The notes under the pieces: generated by a model
Databases searched by the model: none
The model's input: only the letters and a program-made list of their open reading frames with translations
Told to the model about the DNA's origin: nothing
Part shown: positions 42,545-52,936 of the stretch, one piece after another
How positions within the stretch are numbered: the first letter of the stretch is position 1
Layout of the letters: every line of letters starts with the position of its first letter
Translations under genes and position numbers: made by a program
Source of the DNA: Gracilimonas mengyeensis
GTDB lineage: Bacteria > Bacteroidota > Rhodothermia > Balneolales > Balneolaceae
Length of the DNA: 64,000 nucleotides
Reading direction: 5' to 3'
Assembly: GCF_900182705.1 (NCBI RefSeq)
Contig: NZ_FXTP01000002.1
Span: forward strand, 434,001 to 498,000

Positions 42545-43438
42545 TCACCGACCAATCATTTTAAAAAGATGCAATACGCCGGGAAACAAGGCATGTAAAC
42601 TTTCTTCGGCCCCGCTGCTGCTACCGGGCAACGAAATGATCAAGCTGTCACCCTTTAAGCCTGCTACTTGGTTGGAAAGCATGGCAAAAGGCGTGCGTTG
42701 AAATCCGTATTGTCGCATCGCTTCTCCAATGCCGGGCAATAATTTATCGACTTTTTGGCGAACAATATCGGGCACTAAATCACTTTTCTGGGCCCCGCTT
42801 GATCCGGTTAACAGGATTAGATCTACCGAGCCCGAAAGCCGGTCAAGAGTAGCTTCGATATCTTCTTTCTGCTCCGCCAGTAACTCTTCTTCTGAAAGGG
42901 TAATGGATTTATCTTCTAAAAACTCCCGGATAATCTCTGCGGAGTGATTAGGGCGATTTCCATCTTTTTTGGCGGTAGAAACAGTAAGTAATGCAGCGGT
43001 AATCGGACGGTCAAAATGGTCTCTGTGATCAGATTTCCCACCGTTCTTTTCTTCCAGTCTGATGTCGCCAAGGGTGATATCCTCTTGCAGCGGTTTAAGC
43101 ATGTCGTAGGCATTTAGCAGAGCCCCGTTAACGGCTACCATCACTTCCATTTCCAGCCCGGTTTTCCAAACGGTCCGTGCTTCAGCTGTAAACTTTAGTG
43201 CATCAGGTAAGATTTCCATGCTGATGTCTACCCAGTCTAAGGGGAGCGTATGGCTGAATACCATCCAGTCAGGGGTGCGTTTAGCGGTTAATATGCCCGC
43301 GCTTCTGGCAACGGATGCTACATCGCCTTTGGGCACCGTTTTTTGTTTTACCCGTTCCAGCGTCTGTTCATCCAGAAAAATTTTACCGCTGGCCCGGGCG
43401 TATCGCAATGTGGTGTTTTTATGATGTATGTCTATCAT
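42545..43438 (-). CDS. MoaC fused to a degenerate MoaB/Mog domain
   Basis: 297 residues. Residues 1-145 are MoaC (cyclic pyranopterin monophosphate synthase): KGDVASVARSAGILTAKRT, FSHTLPL (normally CHPLPL), EMEVMVAV and EEKNGGKSDH, with the key lysines kept. This is the only MoaC in the window and the needed partner of MoaA. Residues 150-297 follow the Mog fold, ending in LPGIGEAMR...SLPGSSSG, but the catalytic TTGGTG..RD motif reads LLTGSSGAQKSD. The domain may be structural or altered in function, while a normal Mog exists at 17473. Convergent with mobA. Confidence 0.87.
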   Translation of the reverse strand: MIDIHHKNTTLRYARASGKIFLDEQTLERVKQKTVPKGDVASVARSAGILTAKRTPDWMVFSHTLPLDWVDISMEILPDALKFTAEARTVWKTGLEMEVMVAVNGALLNAYDMLKPLQEDITLGDIRLEEKNGGKSDHRDHFDRPITAALLTVSTAKKDGNRPNHSAEIIREFLEDKSITLSEEELLAEQKEDIEATLDRLSGSVDLILLTGSSGAQKSDLVPDIVRQKVDKLLPGIGEAMRQYGFQRTPFAMLSNQVAGLKGDSLIISLPGSSSGAEESLHALFPGVLHLFKMIGR

Positions 43439-43670
43439 GAGAACAATTGTACTGAGTGAATGAGTGGCTAAAGTATAGGAACTACGAACTACAAATTAGA
43501 ATAATAAATGACCGCTTGAAAAGATGATGATTTGCTTGGCTGAGATAAATTTATAATCCCAAAATCGACCTCTTAACGTTCCTTTAAAATCGTTACATTT
43601 CAGCCCTTTGAAAAGAACCATTTGGCGCGGTTTCCTGTTATGTGGCCAAAACCAATAAATTGCATTTTAT

Positions 43671-44360
43671 ATGAGTGAAAAAGTAAGATCCATGTTCGCA
43701 GACATTGCGGACGATTACGATCGAATTAACAGCGTACTTTCCTTTGGAGTCCATCATGCCTGGCGCAAAAAAGCCGTCTTGGAAAGTGGTGCCATTGAAG
43801 GAGATCATGTGCTGGATTGCGCTACCGGAACCGGTGACCTGGCCATTGAGTTCAAGAAAACCGTTGGGGATAGCGGTTACGTAATGGGCACCGATTTTTG
43901 TGCGCCCATGATTGAGCCCGCTCCTGCAAAAGCTGAAGAAGCCGGCCTCAAAATCGATTTCGAAGTAGCCGATGCAATGGATTTGCCCTATGAAGAAGAC
44001 ACCTTCGACATAGCAAGTATCGCATTTGGAATAAGAAATGTGGATGAGCCTGTGACAGCCTTAAAGGAAATGGCTCGCGTGGTAAAACCCGGGGGACGGG
44101 TAGTAGTGCTGGAATTTGGCCAGCCCAAGGGATTGATGAAATTTCCGTATGAATTATACAGCCAGCATATTATGCCGGCTATTGGCGGATGGCTCAGCGG
44201 GAACAGGGAAGCTTATACTTATTTGCCCCGGACCAGTGCCGAATTTCCTGCCGGCGACCGCTTTCTCAAACTGATGGGTGACGCCAAGTCTTTCAGTAAT
44301 CGAAGAGCTGTAAAGCTAACGGGCGGAATTGCCTACGTATATGTAGGTGTGGTTCAATAA
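43671..44360 (+). CDS. menG: Demethylmenaquinone methyltransferase (UbiE/MenG)
   Basis: 229 residues. MFADIADDYDRINSVLSFG and the family signature FGIRNVDEPVTALKEMARVVKPGG are diagnostic, and LDCATGTGDLA is the SAM site. It performs the last methylation in menaquinone synthesis. Bacteria of this group generally use menaquinone only, so menG is preferred over ubiE. It is 104 bases upstream of fabZ in the same orientation. Confidence 0.9.
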   Translation: MSEKVRSMFADIADDYDRINSVLSFGVHHAWRKKAVLESGAIEGDHVLDCATGTGDLAIEFKKTVGDSGYVMGTDFCAPMIEPAPAKAEEAGLKIDFEVADAMDLPYEEDTFDIASIAFGIRNVDEPVTALKEMARVVKPGGRVVVLEFGQPKGLMKFPYELYSQHIMPAIGGWLSGNREAYTYLPRTSAEFPAGDRFLKLMGDAKSFSNRRAVKLTGGIAYVYVGVVQ

Positions 44361-44464
44361 TATTATATTATGGCCTGTTGCAAAATTTAAAAGCATCAGC
44401 CAGCTAATAACAGTATCCTTCAGGGATAGAAGTTGCCAATAGGCATATACCAAAACACATATTC

Positions 44465-44902
44465 ATGAATATAGAAGAGATAAAAAAAGTAATACCGCAC
44501 CGGTATCCGTTTTTATTGGTTGATCGTGTGGTAGAATTAGAAGAAAAACGTATTAAAGCGCTCAAAAATGTGACCGGGAATGAAGAGTTTTTCAACGGTC
44601 ACTTTCCGGGGCAACCTATCATGCCCGGGGTTCTGCAGGTAGAAGCTATGGCACAGGCCGGAGCCATTATGTTGATGACCCAGCATGTGGATGATCCCCA
44701 AAAGACCTTGATGGTTTTCAGCGGGATCAATAAATGCAAATTTCGGCGACAAGTAGTTCCCGGCGATCAGCTTATCCTGGAAGTAGAGCTGGGCTCTCAA
44801 CGACGAAATTTTGTCACCATGCATGGTACGGCTTCTGTAGATGGTAAAGTGGCTTGCGAACTGGAGGCTTCTGCTGCTCTGGTTCCACGGGAGCAGGTAT
44901 GA
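44465..44902 (+). CDS. fabZ: 3-hydroxyacyl-ACP dehydratase
   Basis: 145 residues with the hot-dog fold motif. [13 protein letters not shown] and [23 protein letters not shown] contain the active-site His and Glu. It dehydrates beta-hydroxyacyl-ACP in fatty acid elongation. It is free-standing, not fused to LpxC as in many Bacteroidota. Its stop overlaps the panB start (ATGA). Confidence 0.94.
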   Translation: MNIEEIKKVIPHRYPFLLVDRVVELEEKRIKALKNVTGNEEFFNGHFPGQPIMPGVLQVEAMAQAGAIMLMTQHVDDPQKTLMVFSGINKCKFRRQVVPGDQLILEVELGSQRRNFVTMHGTASVDGKVACELEASAALVPREQV

Positions 44903-45729
44903 GCACTCAAAAAAAATCTGAAAAGCCTGCAAAAATAACCACCCAAACCGTGGTGGATATGAAACAGCGCGGAGAGAAAATCTCTATGCTCACGGCTTAT
45001 GATTATACCATGGCCCAAATAATTGACCAGGCCGGGATCGAAATCATTTTAGTAGGGGATTCTGCCAGCAACGTGATGGCGGGCCATGACACCACCGTCC
45101 CCATGACGCTCGACCACATGATTTATCATGCCTCGTGTGTGGTACGCGGAGTGGACCGGGCCCTTGTGATTGCTGACCTGCCCTTCATGAGTTACCAAGT
45201 CACTACCAAAGAGGCACTTATTAGTGCCGGCCGTATGATGAAAGAAGCCGGGGCCCATGCTGTAAAACTGGAAGGTGGTAAACCCATCGTAGAAACGGTA
45301 AAACGCATTGTAGAAGCTGGCATTCCGGTGATGGGGCACCTGGGATTGACTCCCCAAAGCATTTATAAATTCGGAACGTATAAAGTGCGCGCTACCGAAG
45401 AGCAGGAGGCGGAAGATTTGATTCAGGATGCTAAACTGTTGGAAGAAGCCGGATGTTTCTCTATAGTTCTGGAAAAGATCCCCGCACAATTGGCAGCTCG
45501 GGTTTCCGAAGAATTATCTATTCCAACGATTGGCATCGGGGCCGGACCAGAGTGCGACGGACAGGTTCTGGTACTTCACGACATGTTGGGGCTCAATAAA
45601 GAGTTTAACCCTCGCTTTTTGCGGCGATATGCTGATTTGAATTCGGTAATGACCGAAGCGGTTCAGCATTACATCAAAGATGTTAAAGACAAAGATTTTC
45701 CAAATAAAGACGAGCAGTACGGCGGATGA
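44899..45729 (+). CDS. panB: 3-methyl-2-oxobutanoate hydroxymethyltransferase
   Basis: 276 residues from the ATG at 44899, which overlaps the fabZ stop by four bases; a longer frame from 44854 reads into fabZ and is discarded. [37 protein letters not shown] (magnesium site), VKLEGG and PTIGIGAG are family hallmarks. It makes ketopantoate for pantothenate and coenzyme A synthesis. Coupled by ATGA overlap to surE. Confidence 0.94.
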   Translation: MSTQKKSEKPAKITTQTVVDMKQRGEKISMLTAYDYTMAQIIDQAGIEIILVGDSASNVMAGHDTTVPMTLDHMIYHASCVVRGVDRALVIADLPFMSYQVTTKEALISAGRMMKEAGAHAVKLEGGKPIVETVKRIVEAGIPVMGHLGLTPQSIYKFGTYKVRATEEQEAEDLIQDAKLLEEAGCFSIVLEKIPAQLAARVSEELSIPTIGIGAGPECDGQVLVLHDMLGLNKEFNPRFLRRYADLNSVMTEAVQHYIKDVKDKDFPNKDEQYGG

Positions 45730-46499
45730 GTGAATTAGAAGAGCGACCTTTTATTTTAGTTTCTAATGATGATGGTATTTTTTCTCCGGGTATCAAAGCC
45801 CTGGCTGAAGTAGCAGCCGAATTCGGGGATGTGTATATCGTAGCCCCTGACAAGGAGCAAAGTGCGGTAGGCCACTCCATCACTATTCAAGTGCCACTTC
45901 GGGCCAGTAAATTTACCGTAGCAGAAAAGTTTGATGGCGAAGCGGTAAATGGCACGCCTGCGGATTGTGTGAAGCTGGCTCACGGACAGTTGCTGGATCG
46001 TAAGCCTGATTTGGTGGTGAGCGGAATCAATCACGGAAGCAATGCGGGTATCAACATCATGTATTCCGGGACGGTGAGTGCGGCTACCGAGGGAACCATT
46101 TTGGGCTATCCTTCCATTGCCGTTAGCTGTACCGAATACAGCGAGGAAGCCAACCTTAGAGGCTGCCAGGAAGCGGCCCGCCGGGTTATAAAATTTGTAT
46201 TGAAGAACGGGCTTCCCAAAGGAGTTACCCTGAATGTAAACGCTCCGGCCGGAGAATTTACCGGTCTCAAATGGACCCGTCAGGCTGACAGCCGTTATGT
46301 GGAGGAATACGAAAGCCGCACCGATCCTTTCAACCGTGCTTATTATTGGCTCACCGGTAAATTCGAGCTACTGGATGAGGGCAAAGATTCTGACATCCAT
46401 GTGCTTAATCAGGGCTATGCGTCTGTTACGCCTATTCAATACGATCTAACCGCTTACGATCTCTTGGGAGATGTAGAAGACATCAGTCTGGACGATTAG
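45726..46499 (+). CDS. surE: 5'/3'-nucleotidase SurE
   Basis: 257 residues. [14 protein letters not shown] gives the two metal-binding Asp residues (NDDG). [21 protein letters not shown] and [10 protein letters not shown] are the family's other active-site blocks. It dephosphorylates nucleoside monophosphates and is linked to stationary-phase survival. Last gene of the overlapping fabZ-panB-surE group. Confidence 0.94.
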   Translation: MSELEERPFILVSNDDGIFSPGIKALAEVAAEFGDVYIVAPDKEQSAVGHSITIQVPLRASKFTVAEKFDGEAVNGTPADCVKLAHGQLLDRKPDLVVSGINHGSNAGINIMYSGTVSAATEGTILGYPSIAVSCTEYSEEANLRGCQEAARRVIKFVLKNGLPKGVTLNVNAPAGEFTGLKWTRQADSRYVEEYESRTDPFNRAYYWLTGKFELLDEGKDSDIHVLNQGYASVTPIQYDLTAYDLLGDVEDISLDD

Positions 46500-47161
46500 G
46501 GTTTTTGATTGATGATTGTTGATTTGAGATTTCCTCAAATCTTTTATCCACCTCTCCCATCTGACGGCTGTCAAAAGGCAACGTAATATTAATCCTGCAA
46601 AGGGCCGTCTGATGGATGGCATTAGGGATCCATTTTCTATTCTTATAAAATACTTGCCAATTGTAGCAGTAAACACTGTTCAAAAATGGCTCAAAAGAGT
46701 TTTTTCTCCCCCAGCCTGCTCCGAGTATTCGCAGGGGGAAGATTAAGGAAAGGAGTTTGCTGTTACAGCATCTCAGCTCCGCATTCAGATCCCCCTGCAA
46801 ATGAGCAAGCTCATTTCCGGTCCCTCTTCAAAGAGGGAATTTCTCCTTTAAGATCCGGGATGTAATTTTTGCTTTTAAGTCTGATAACCGCCCACAGGTT
46901 CTTTTCAAGAATTCTCCCTTTGAAGGAAGACCGTTTGAAAGCCTTGGCTTTTAAACAGAGGGATGTGAGATGCCTGAATAGGTCTCATAGATTAAAGCCT
47001 CACTAATTTTACTTTTAATCTATGAAGCCCAAAAGTTTCAGAAAAGAAACAGTTCGACAGAGTTATCCCTGCGAAAGCAGGGAGCTAAATGTTGAGTTGA
47101 AGTCGGCAGTTGATGTTTAAAAGCCATGAGATTCCGGGCATGCGCCGCGGAATGACCAATT
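46500..47161. other. Gene-free stretch between surE and the GH95 gene
   Basis: About 660 bases at the convergent ends of two genes. Open frames here are short and overlap without a family match. GCCGTCTGAT and CTGACGGC near 46555-46615 form a small inverted pair like the one at 49780-49805. A hairpin ATTCCG...CGGAAT lies near 47131-47155. Nothing else is recognised. Confidence 0.5.
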
Positions 47162-49654
47162 TTATAGTTTGGACTCCCCAACCTTCCCATAAATCACATA
47201 CTCTTCCCCAGCTTCGGTTTCCAGATCGTAGGTGTACACTTTTTCCAGGTCCAGATCTAAAAGTTCGGCATCTTCACTGATAAGGGGTTCTTTCACCTCA
47301 GGATTTTGATAGAAAGGATTTGGGTTTTCGCCGCTTGCTTCTACCAGTCCTTCGCCCTCAAGGGGAACGTACGAACGAATCCGGCTCACTCCGCCCAGGT
47401 CTGATTTAAGCCACAGGGTTACCAGTCTGTCATTCTTCCAGTCGATATCCACCTCAAAGCCGCCCCGGGCACGCAGGCCTTTTACGTAGCCATCCGGCCA
47501 GGCAGAGGGCAGGGCTGGGAGAATATGCAATGCTTCATCATGACTCTGCACCAGCATTTCTGCGATACCGGCCGTGCAACCAAAATTGCCGTCAATTTGA
47601 AAGGGAGGGTGTGCGTCAAAGAGATTCGGGTAGGTGCCACCTTTCTCGCTGCCGTCGGGGAGCCGGGAAGGACTAAGCTGATCGGTAATTAGTTTATAAG
47701 CATGGTCGCCATCCAACATACGTGCCCAGAAGTTTACCTTCCAGCCCATCGACCAACCGGTGGAAGGATCGCCGCGATGCAATAACGTTTGCTTGGCAGC
47801 CGCAAATAACTCAGGTGTTCGGTAAGGTGAAATCTGGTTGGAAGGATGGAAACCATACAAATGAGAAATATGGCGATGCTGGTCTTCCGGGTCATCCCAG
47901 TCTTTCATCCATTCTTGCAGTTGTCCGTGTTGTCCAATTTGCATCGGTGGGATCTTTTCCTTCATAGCATTGATCTCTTCAATGAAAGCCGGATCATCGC
48001 CCACTAACTCACCAATAATAGCCGTACGCGTAAACAGATCGAAGATCAGCTGATTGTCCATGGTAGCCCCGGCTGTAATAGCGGGCGTCTCCCCACTGGG
48101 TAGCTGATATCGGTTTTCAGGGGATACGGATGGCGAAACCACCATCCAGTCGGTGTCCAGGTAGGGCTGAAGTTCATCCAGAAAATATTGGGATGCCGAT
48201 TTGAAGATAGGATACTCTTGTTTGATAAAGGCAGTGTCGCCGGTAAACAGAAAATGCTCATACATCTGTTGACTCAGCCATACGCCACCCATGGGCCACA
48301 TGCCCCAGGAACCCATGCCATCAATGGGATCGGTGGCTCTCCAAATGTCGGTGTTATGATGTGTCACCCAGCCATCGGCATCGTAGGTTTGGCGTGCACT
48401 TTGCTGACCGGTTTGGGCGATGCCCCGTACCATCTCAAACAGCGGTTCATGGAGTTCACTCAGGTTGGTGAGCTCCGACGGCCAGTAATTCATTTCCGCA
48501 TTGATGTTGATGGTGTACTTACTATCCCAGGGCGGAAACATTTGGTTGTTCCAGATGCCTTGCAGTGTTGGGGGCTGTCCGCCCGGTTGAGAAGAAGAAA
48601 TCAGCAGATATCTTCCAAACTGAAAGTAGAGGGCTGCCAGTTGGGGATCATTGGCCGAGGCAAAGTTCTCTACGCGGACATCGGTGGTTTTTTGGCTGGC
48701 TTCGGTATCGCCCAGGTATAAATCAACCCGGTTAAAATACTGCTGGTAGAAATCGATATGAGATTGCTTTATGGCCTCATAATCTTTGCCCAAAGAAGCC
48801 TCCAGTTTTGAAGTAGCTACTTTATCGGGATCACCGCTGATGTCATCAAAACTCTTGAAATTGGTACCAATAGAAATGAACAGGGTGAGCTCATCTGCGT
48901 CTGTCACGCTAATTACGGTGTCGTTCGCAGTGATTTCTCCACCTTCGGTTTCAGCTTTCATGATGCTAGTGAATTCAACCCGGCCGGTTTTGCCTTCGTG
49001 GTCGCTGGTTTTTCCTTTAACGGTGATTTGATCTCCTTCAAAAGTCGTTTCGTGCTGCTGAGGGCTATCAAAAGAAAAAGAACCAGTAATCTGCCCCGGT
49101 TCGCTGGCCGTCATCTTCATCACAATAACATCATCCGTAAAAGAAGAAAAAATCTCGCGGGTAAAAGTAACCCCGTCAACCGTGTAAGAAGTGGTGGCGA
49201 TGGCCTTTTCGATATCCAGCGAGCGCTTGTAATCGGAGTAATTTTCGTGGCCCGGAAAATCAATAAATAAACCACCCACCGGCTGGTACGGCATGCCCTG
49301 GTTTGAAGAAGATATGTGTTCATCGGCATAGGCTTGTGCTTCGGCATATTTCTCTTCATTCAATAGCTCTCGGAGTACCGGAATAGCTTCACCTACTTGC
49401 GGGCTGATGTTGTTCCCAGGCTCCCCTGCCCAAACGGTTTCTTCGTTGAGTTGCAGTTCCTCCCGCCCGGGCTGGCCGAATACCATCACTCCTAAACGTC
49501 CGTTTCCTACAGGCAGGGCCTCTACCCATTCTTCTGCTGGCTCATCGTACCACAAGCTCATGGTTTGATCCATGGAGGGCGGTTGGGGTGAATGGTTGCA
49601 GGCTGCTAAAAAGATCAGGGAAGAGAGGAGTAAGGGCCAGCGTAAATAATTCAT
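47162..49654 (-). CDS. GH95 glycoside hydrolase lipoprotein (alpha-L-fucosidase or alpha-L-galactosidase)
   Basis: 830 residues, normal for GH95. A lipobox IFLAAC puts the lipidated cysteine at residue 19, so it is surface- or periplasm-anchored. [21 protein letters not shown] opens the N-terminal GH95 domain. [13 protein letters not shown] holds the conserved Asn-containing active-site segment, and [18 protein letters not shown] lies near the end of the catalytic domain. Family members remove alpha-1,2-L-fucose, or L-galactose in some plant xyloglucan enzymes. It stands alone, away from the glycosidases at 1-5 kb. Confidence 0.88.
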   Translation of the reverse strand: MNYLRWPLLLSSLIFLAACNHSPQPPSMDQTMSLWYDEPAEEWVEALPVGNGRLGVMVFGQPGREELQLNEETVWAGEPGNNISPQVGEAIPVLRELLNEEKYAEAQAYADEHISSSNQGMPYQPVGGLFIDFPGHENYSDYKRSLDIEKAIATTSYTVDGVTFTREIFSSFTDDVIVMKMTASEPGQITGSFSFDSPQQHETTFEGDQITVKGKTSDHEGKTGRVEFTSIMKAETEGGEITANDTVISVTDADELTLFISIGTNFKSFDDISGDPDKVATSKLEASLGKDYEAIKQSHIDFYQQYFNRVDLYLGDTEASQKTTDVRVENFASANDPQLAALYFQFGRYLLISSSQPGGQPPTLQGIWNNQMFPPWDSKYTININAEMNYWPSELTNLSELHEPLFEMVRGIAQTGQQSARQTYDADGWVTHHNTDIWRATDPIDGMGSWGMWPMGGVWLSQQMYEHFLFTGDTAFIKQEYPIFKSASQYFLDELQPYLDTDWMVVSPSVSPENRYQLPSGETPAITAGATMDNQLIFDLFTRTAIIGELVGDDPAFIEEINAMKEKIPPMQIGQHGQLQEWMKDWDDPEDQHRHISHLYGFHPSNQISPYRTPELFAAAKQTLLHRGDPSTGWSMGWKVNFWARMLDGDHAYKLITDQLSPSRLPDGSEKGGTYPNLFDAHPPFQIDGNFGCTAGIAEMLVQSHDEALHILPALPSAWPDGYVKGLRARGGFEVDIDWKNDRLVTLWLKSDLGGVSRIRSYVPLEGEGLVEASGENPNPFYQNPEVKEPLISEDAELLDLDLEKVYTYDLETEAGEEYVIYGKVGESKL

Positions 49655-49664
49655 AAAGTGTATT

Positions 49665-49713
49665 GATTATGTTTAGTAAGCTGCTGTTTTACTTAAGGTA
49701 AGTAAACATAATC
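49665..49713. promoter_or_regulatory. 11-bp inverted repeat upstream of the GH95 gene
   Basis: GATTATGTTTA (49665-49675) and TAAACATAATC (49703-49713) are perfect complements 27 bases apart, with further partial pairing inside (TAAG/CTTA). It begins 11 bases upstream of the GH95 start on the minus strand. It could be an operator or a leader hairpin in the mRNA. Confidence 0.4.
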
Positions 49714-50231
49714 AAATTGGGAACCAGCCCTTTGTAACTAATCCGTTAGATGGATTTTGATATGGTTTTGTATGAATATCAGTCTGACGGCTACAAGCCC
49801 GTCTGACCGTTGGTGGGGATGTAACCAAGAAGGTTTTAGCAAGGCTTCTGATTAAAAGATTCTATGCCGAATGTAGTTTGGTTCAGGGTAGGGTGAGTTT
49901 ATTGGTCCCAATCATGGGTTTCCCTAATGGGATGCCCATGGTAAAAACCTTGGACTTTTAGTGCAGCACATTAGTATTTCGAAGAAATCTAAAGACTAAA
50001 ATAATGGGGTCATTCAGAGGGTACTCCCGAAGAACCTTAGCCAGAAAATGATTACCAACAGGCCAAAGATATTGATCTAAGAGTCACTGGAAAAAATGAT
50101 TCAGAGAATTAGCTGGATAGGCTCCGCAAAATGAAAGATCCTTCGAAAGTATTCTCAGGAAGACCGTGTGCATGGGATGTAGGGACTTTCAGTCCCCCTG
50201 CACTTTCAGGTTAGGGTGAGTTTATTGAACA
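49714..50231. other. Gene-free stretch between the GH95 and serpin genes
   Basis: About 520 bases upstream of the GH95 gene. CAGTCTGACGGC-TACAA-GCCCGTCTGACCG near 49772-49803 is a hairpin. Nothing else is recognised; no reading frame of useful length is open. Confidence 0.5.
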
Positions 50232-50281
50232 CAAAAAAACCACAAAGCCATCAGCCTGAAAATAGCTGACGGACTTTGTGG
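50232..50281 (-). terminator. Rho-independent terminator of the serpin gene
   Basis: On the minus strand CCACAAAGTCCGTCAGC pairs with GCTGATGGCTTTGTGG with one bulge and a G-U pair, and is followed by a run of seven T. It begins 20 bases after the serpin stop codon. Confidence 0.85.
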
Positions 50282-50301
50282 CTTTCATAACGGCTCTCTC
50301 T

Positions 50302-51561
50302 TTAACCAGCCGGATGACTAACTTTGCCCATAAATACCACGGTACCACTCTGTTGCTCGCGGATAAGGAATATGAACGGTCTGTTAGCATTAAATGAGGG
50401 GGGCATAGAGGTAAGTTCCATTCCTATGGAAGTTACAGCAGCAGCCTCCGTTCCTTCTTCGTCTACCGTTACAAACGTTTTGTGTTTTACCTGACTGATA
50501 AAAAGTCCACCATTGGGATTGATGCCCCGAAAATCAGCTTCATTTGGATTGAAGGCGACTTCCATGCCCAAGGACTTAAGCACTTCATTCATTGTCAGTT
50601 CGTATTCAATTTCAAACTTGGGCAGGTTAACTACGGTCTGTCGGTATGCAATATTGTCCAGCCATGTATTAAAATTTTCCTGACTTAGCTGATCGGCAAT
50701 AAAGGTTTCGATTTTGGTATCCGGGTCGGCGGGCATCATCAGGCTCATGGTGTACAGGCTGTCTCCGTAGGGCAGGTCAATCATGCGTACCTCATCAGAA
50801 AAGTACGTGTTAAAAGCACCATCCTGTCGCATCATATCTACGTTGATTTCAGACCCATTCTCGAGGTAAAAAGGACGGGATTTTGTGTCTTCCTTATCAA
50901 AAGTGTGGGTCCAGTCGCCTTTAAAATAAATGGCGTTGATGAGGTACATGACCATGCTGGGAGGGATGCGATCGATAATGGTTTCAATAAGTCCGTTGGT
51001 ATTATCCTCCACCCAATTGTTTATCGTGTCTACTGAGGAAGGATCGTCAAAGTCGAGTTCCTGTGCCTCGGCATCAAAATAGGTTTCCAGTTTATCCAGG
51101 AAGTCCGCATTAACCTCAAATTCCTGCCGGTTCCAAACCGAGTTGGCAATTTGCATTTGCACGGATGGGTCGGCGGTAATCAGGCGTTCAATCAAAAAAC
51201 GGTATCCCTCGTTAATCTCTTCTATATCCATGCCGTGGAAGGCGAGGGTCTGACGCATCTGCTCTTGCGTTTCACCTTGAGCTCCGTTCATAGTCATCCC
51301 CAGGGCAACTGAAAGACTGAGTGGGGAAATGAAAATGTTGTCGGCAACGGTATCGTGCTCAACGGTGCTTTTAAAAACATCAAAGCTAAATGAATGGCCG
51401 CTTTCTACCAGTTGCTTTTCTGCTTGGGTAAGCTCGGCGGGCAGTTCAATGCCCCGACCGGGTTCTTGCCCGTTAGGTCCACTTATATCATTTGAACAAG
51501 AAGTGCTAAATAGTATGAAGAAAATAAATAGAAATGTGAGTAGATAATTTGGCTTCATCAT
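50302..51561 (-). CDS. Serpin-family serine protease inhibitor, lipoprotein
   Basis: 419 residues from the ATG at 51561 (the tandem ATG at 51558 is equally good; an upstream start at 51597 adds 12 residues before the signal). The lipobox FSTSC places the lipid on Cys22. NIFISPLSLSVALGMTMNGAQGET is the serpin N-terminal shutter region, and the C-terminal NRPFIFLIREQQSGTVVFMGKV is the serpin signature. The hinge EGTEAAAVTS fits an inhibitory serpin with small residues. Counting from the hinge Gly as P15, the bond is predicted at Thr-Ser (P1-P1'). The target protease is unknown. Confidence 0.9.
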   Translation of the reverse strand: MMKPNYLLTFLFIFFILFSTSCSNDISGPNGQEPGRGIELPAELTQAEKQLVESGHSFSFDVFKSTVEHDTVADNIFISPLSLSVALGMTMNGAQGETQEQMRQTLAFHGMDIEEINEGYRFLIERLITADPSVQMQIANSVWNRQEFEVNADFLDKLETYFDAEAQELDFDDPSSVDTINNWVEDNTNGLIETIIDRIPPSMVMYLINAIYFKGDWTHTFDKEDTKSRPFYLENGSEINVDMMRQDGAFNTYFSDEVRMIDLPYGDSLYTMSLMMPADPDTKIETFIADQLSQENFNTWLDNIAYRQTVVNLPKFEIEYELTMNEVLKSLGMEVAFNPNEADFRGINPNGGLFISQVKHKTFVTVDEEGTEAAAVTSIGMELTSMPPSFNANRPFIFLIREQQSGTVVFMGKVSHPAG

Positions 51562-51783
51562 ATTTTTTAGAGTATCGGGAAGGGCAAAAGAATTCATGAC
51601 GGTATGATTTAAAGGATTTTATAGCCCAGGATTTGTTAACCAGTACGCAGCCTTTGGGTTAAACGCTACATCTTTTTTTACTGAATTTTATAATGATAGG
51701 TGAAGGCAATATTCGTATCCTCTTATGGATATTTTACTATCTTAAGAATGCTGATAAGAGATTTGTAATTGCAACAACTTAAT

Positions 51784-52542
51784 ATGCTCACGAAAAGAAT
51801 TATTCCCTGTCTGGACATCAAGAATGGGAGAACCGTTAAAGGCGTAAACTTTGAAGGCCTGCGAGATGCGGGCGATCCAGTTGAACTGGCTAAACGTTAC
51901 AGTGAAGAAGGAGCCGATGAATTGGTATTTCTGGACATCACGGCCACATTGGAGAAAAGAAAAACGCTGGTAGAGCTGGTGAAACGCATTGCCAGGGAGA
52001 TCAATATCCCTTTTACGGTAGGCGGGGGCATTAAAACTGTTGATGAAATAGAGGAACTGTTGAAGGCGGGCGCTGATAAAGTTTCGCTGAATAGCAGTAT
52101 TGTCAAAGATCCCGCACTGATCAGCCGTGCTTCTGATGCCTTTGGTGCACAGGCTATCGTTGCAGCCGTTGATGCCAAAAGGAATGAGGGAAGCTGGAAC
52201 GTTTATATAAAGGGTGGGACTGAAGACACCGGTTTGGATGCCCTGGAATGGATGCAGGAAACAGAAAAGCGCGGAGCCGGAGAGATTTTACTCACAAGTA
52301 TGGACCGGGACGGCACCAAAGCGGGCTTCGATATTGAGTTGCTGAGTAAAGTAAACCAGTTGGTAACTATTCCTGTGATAGCCAGCGGTGGGGCAGGTAC
52401 AGTCAAACATTGCATTGATGCTGTTAAAGAAGCGAATGCTGATGCCGTGCTAGCGGCAAGTATCTTTCATTTCAGAGAAATTGAGATCAGTGATCTTAAG
52501 GAAGAGATGCTGCAAGCCGGTATTGAAGTCCGCCCGGTTTGA
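51784..52542 (+). CDS. hisF: Imidazole glycerol phosphate synthase, cyclase subunit
   Basis: 252 residues from the ATG at 51784; a TTG form from 51769 is unlikely. [20 protein letters not shown] contains the first catalytic Asp, and [13 protein letters not shown] the second. [10 protein letters not shown] and VIASGGAGT are the phosphate-binding loops. It forms the imidazole ring of histidine with HisH, which is not in the window. hisE follows only after 1.3 kb of noncoding DNA. Confidence 0.94.
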   Translation: MLTKRIIPCLDIKNGRTVKGVNFEGLRDAGDPVELAKRYSEEGADELVFLDITATLEKRKTLVELVKRIAREINIPFTVGGGIKTVDEIEELLKAGADKVSLNSSIVKDPALISRASDAFGAQAIVAAVDAKRNEGSWNVYIKGGTEDTGLDALEWMQETEKRGAGEILLTSMDRDGTKAGFDIELLSKVNQLVTIPVIASGGAGTVKHCIDAVKEANADAVLAASIFHFREIEISDLKEEMLQAGIEVRPV

Positions 52543-52936
52543 GGCCTTATACATCCAGGGTATTTAGGCTTAAAAAGTGCCCGCCCCTTTTAAGGCAACT
52601 CAAGTATCTTGGAATAAAAAGCCAATACAAAACTGAAAATGTGAGAGAGAAGGCTTGTATAAGAATGTAATTTATTTAGTCAATATTAAAAATAAACTTA
52701 ATAATTTAAGTTATTATCTTAAATTTTAATTAATAATTAAAATTTTTAAGTTTTGCTGGTTTCTCACACAAATCTCTCTGAATAATTATAGAATCCCCGA
52801 TTTAAGCTGATCTTTTCGAGGGATTTTCCTGAACTTAATAAATTTATTTTTCCTTTAACCTTAATTATTTAGGCTGATTTGTCAAAATTATTGTAAGCGC
52901 TTTTTTGATCTCTCAAGGATAATATTTCTTTATATA
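52543..52936. other. AT-rich gene-free stretch upstream of the candidate RNA
   Basis: About 390 bases of very AT-rich sequence without a supported gene. A TAATATTT element at 52920-52927 lies about 10 bases before the RNA's first paired base, and TTGTAA at 52891 is an imperfectly spaced -35-like hexamer. These may be its promoter. Confidence 0.4.

Noticed and set aside
44854-44898. Earlier start of panB inside fabZ
   Set aside because: It lies in the fabZ coding frame region; the ATGA overlap at 44899 is the normal coupling and gives a typical PanB length.
46483-46800. 105-codon frame on the minus strand after surE
   Set aside because: It partly overlaps the end of surE and has no recognised domain or ribosome site; probably spacer sequence read through.
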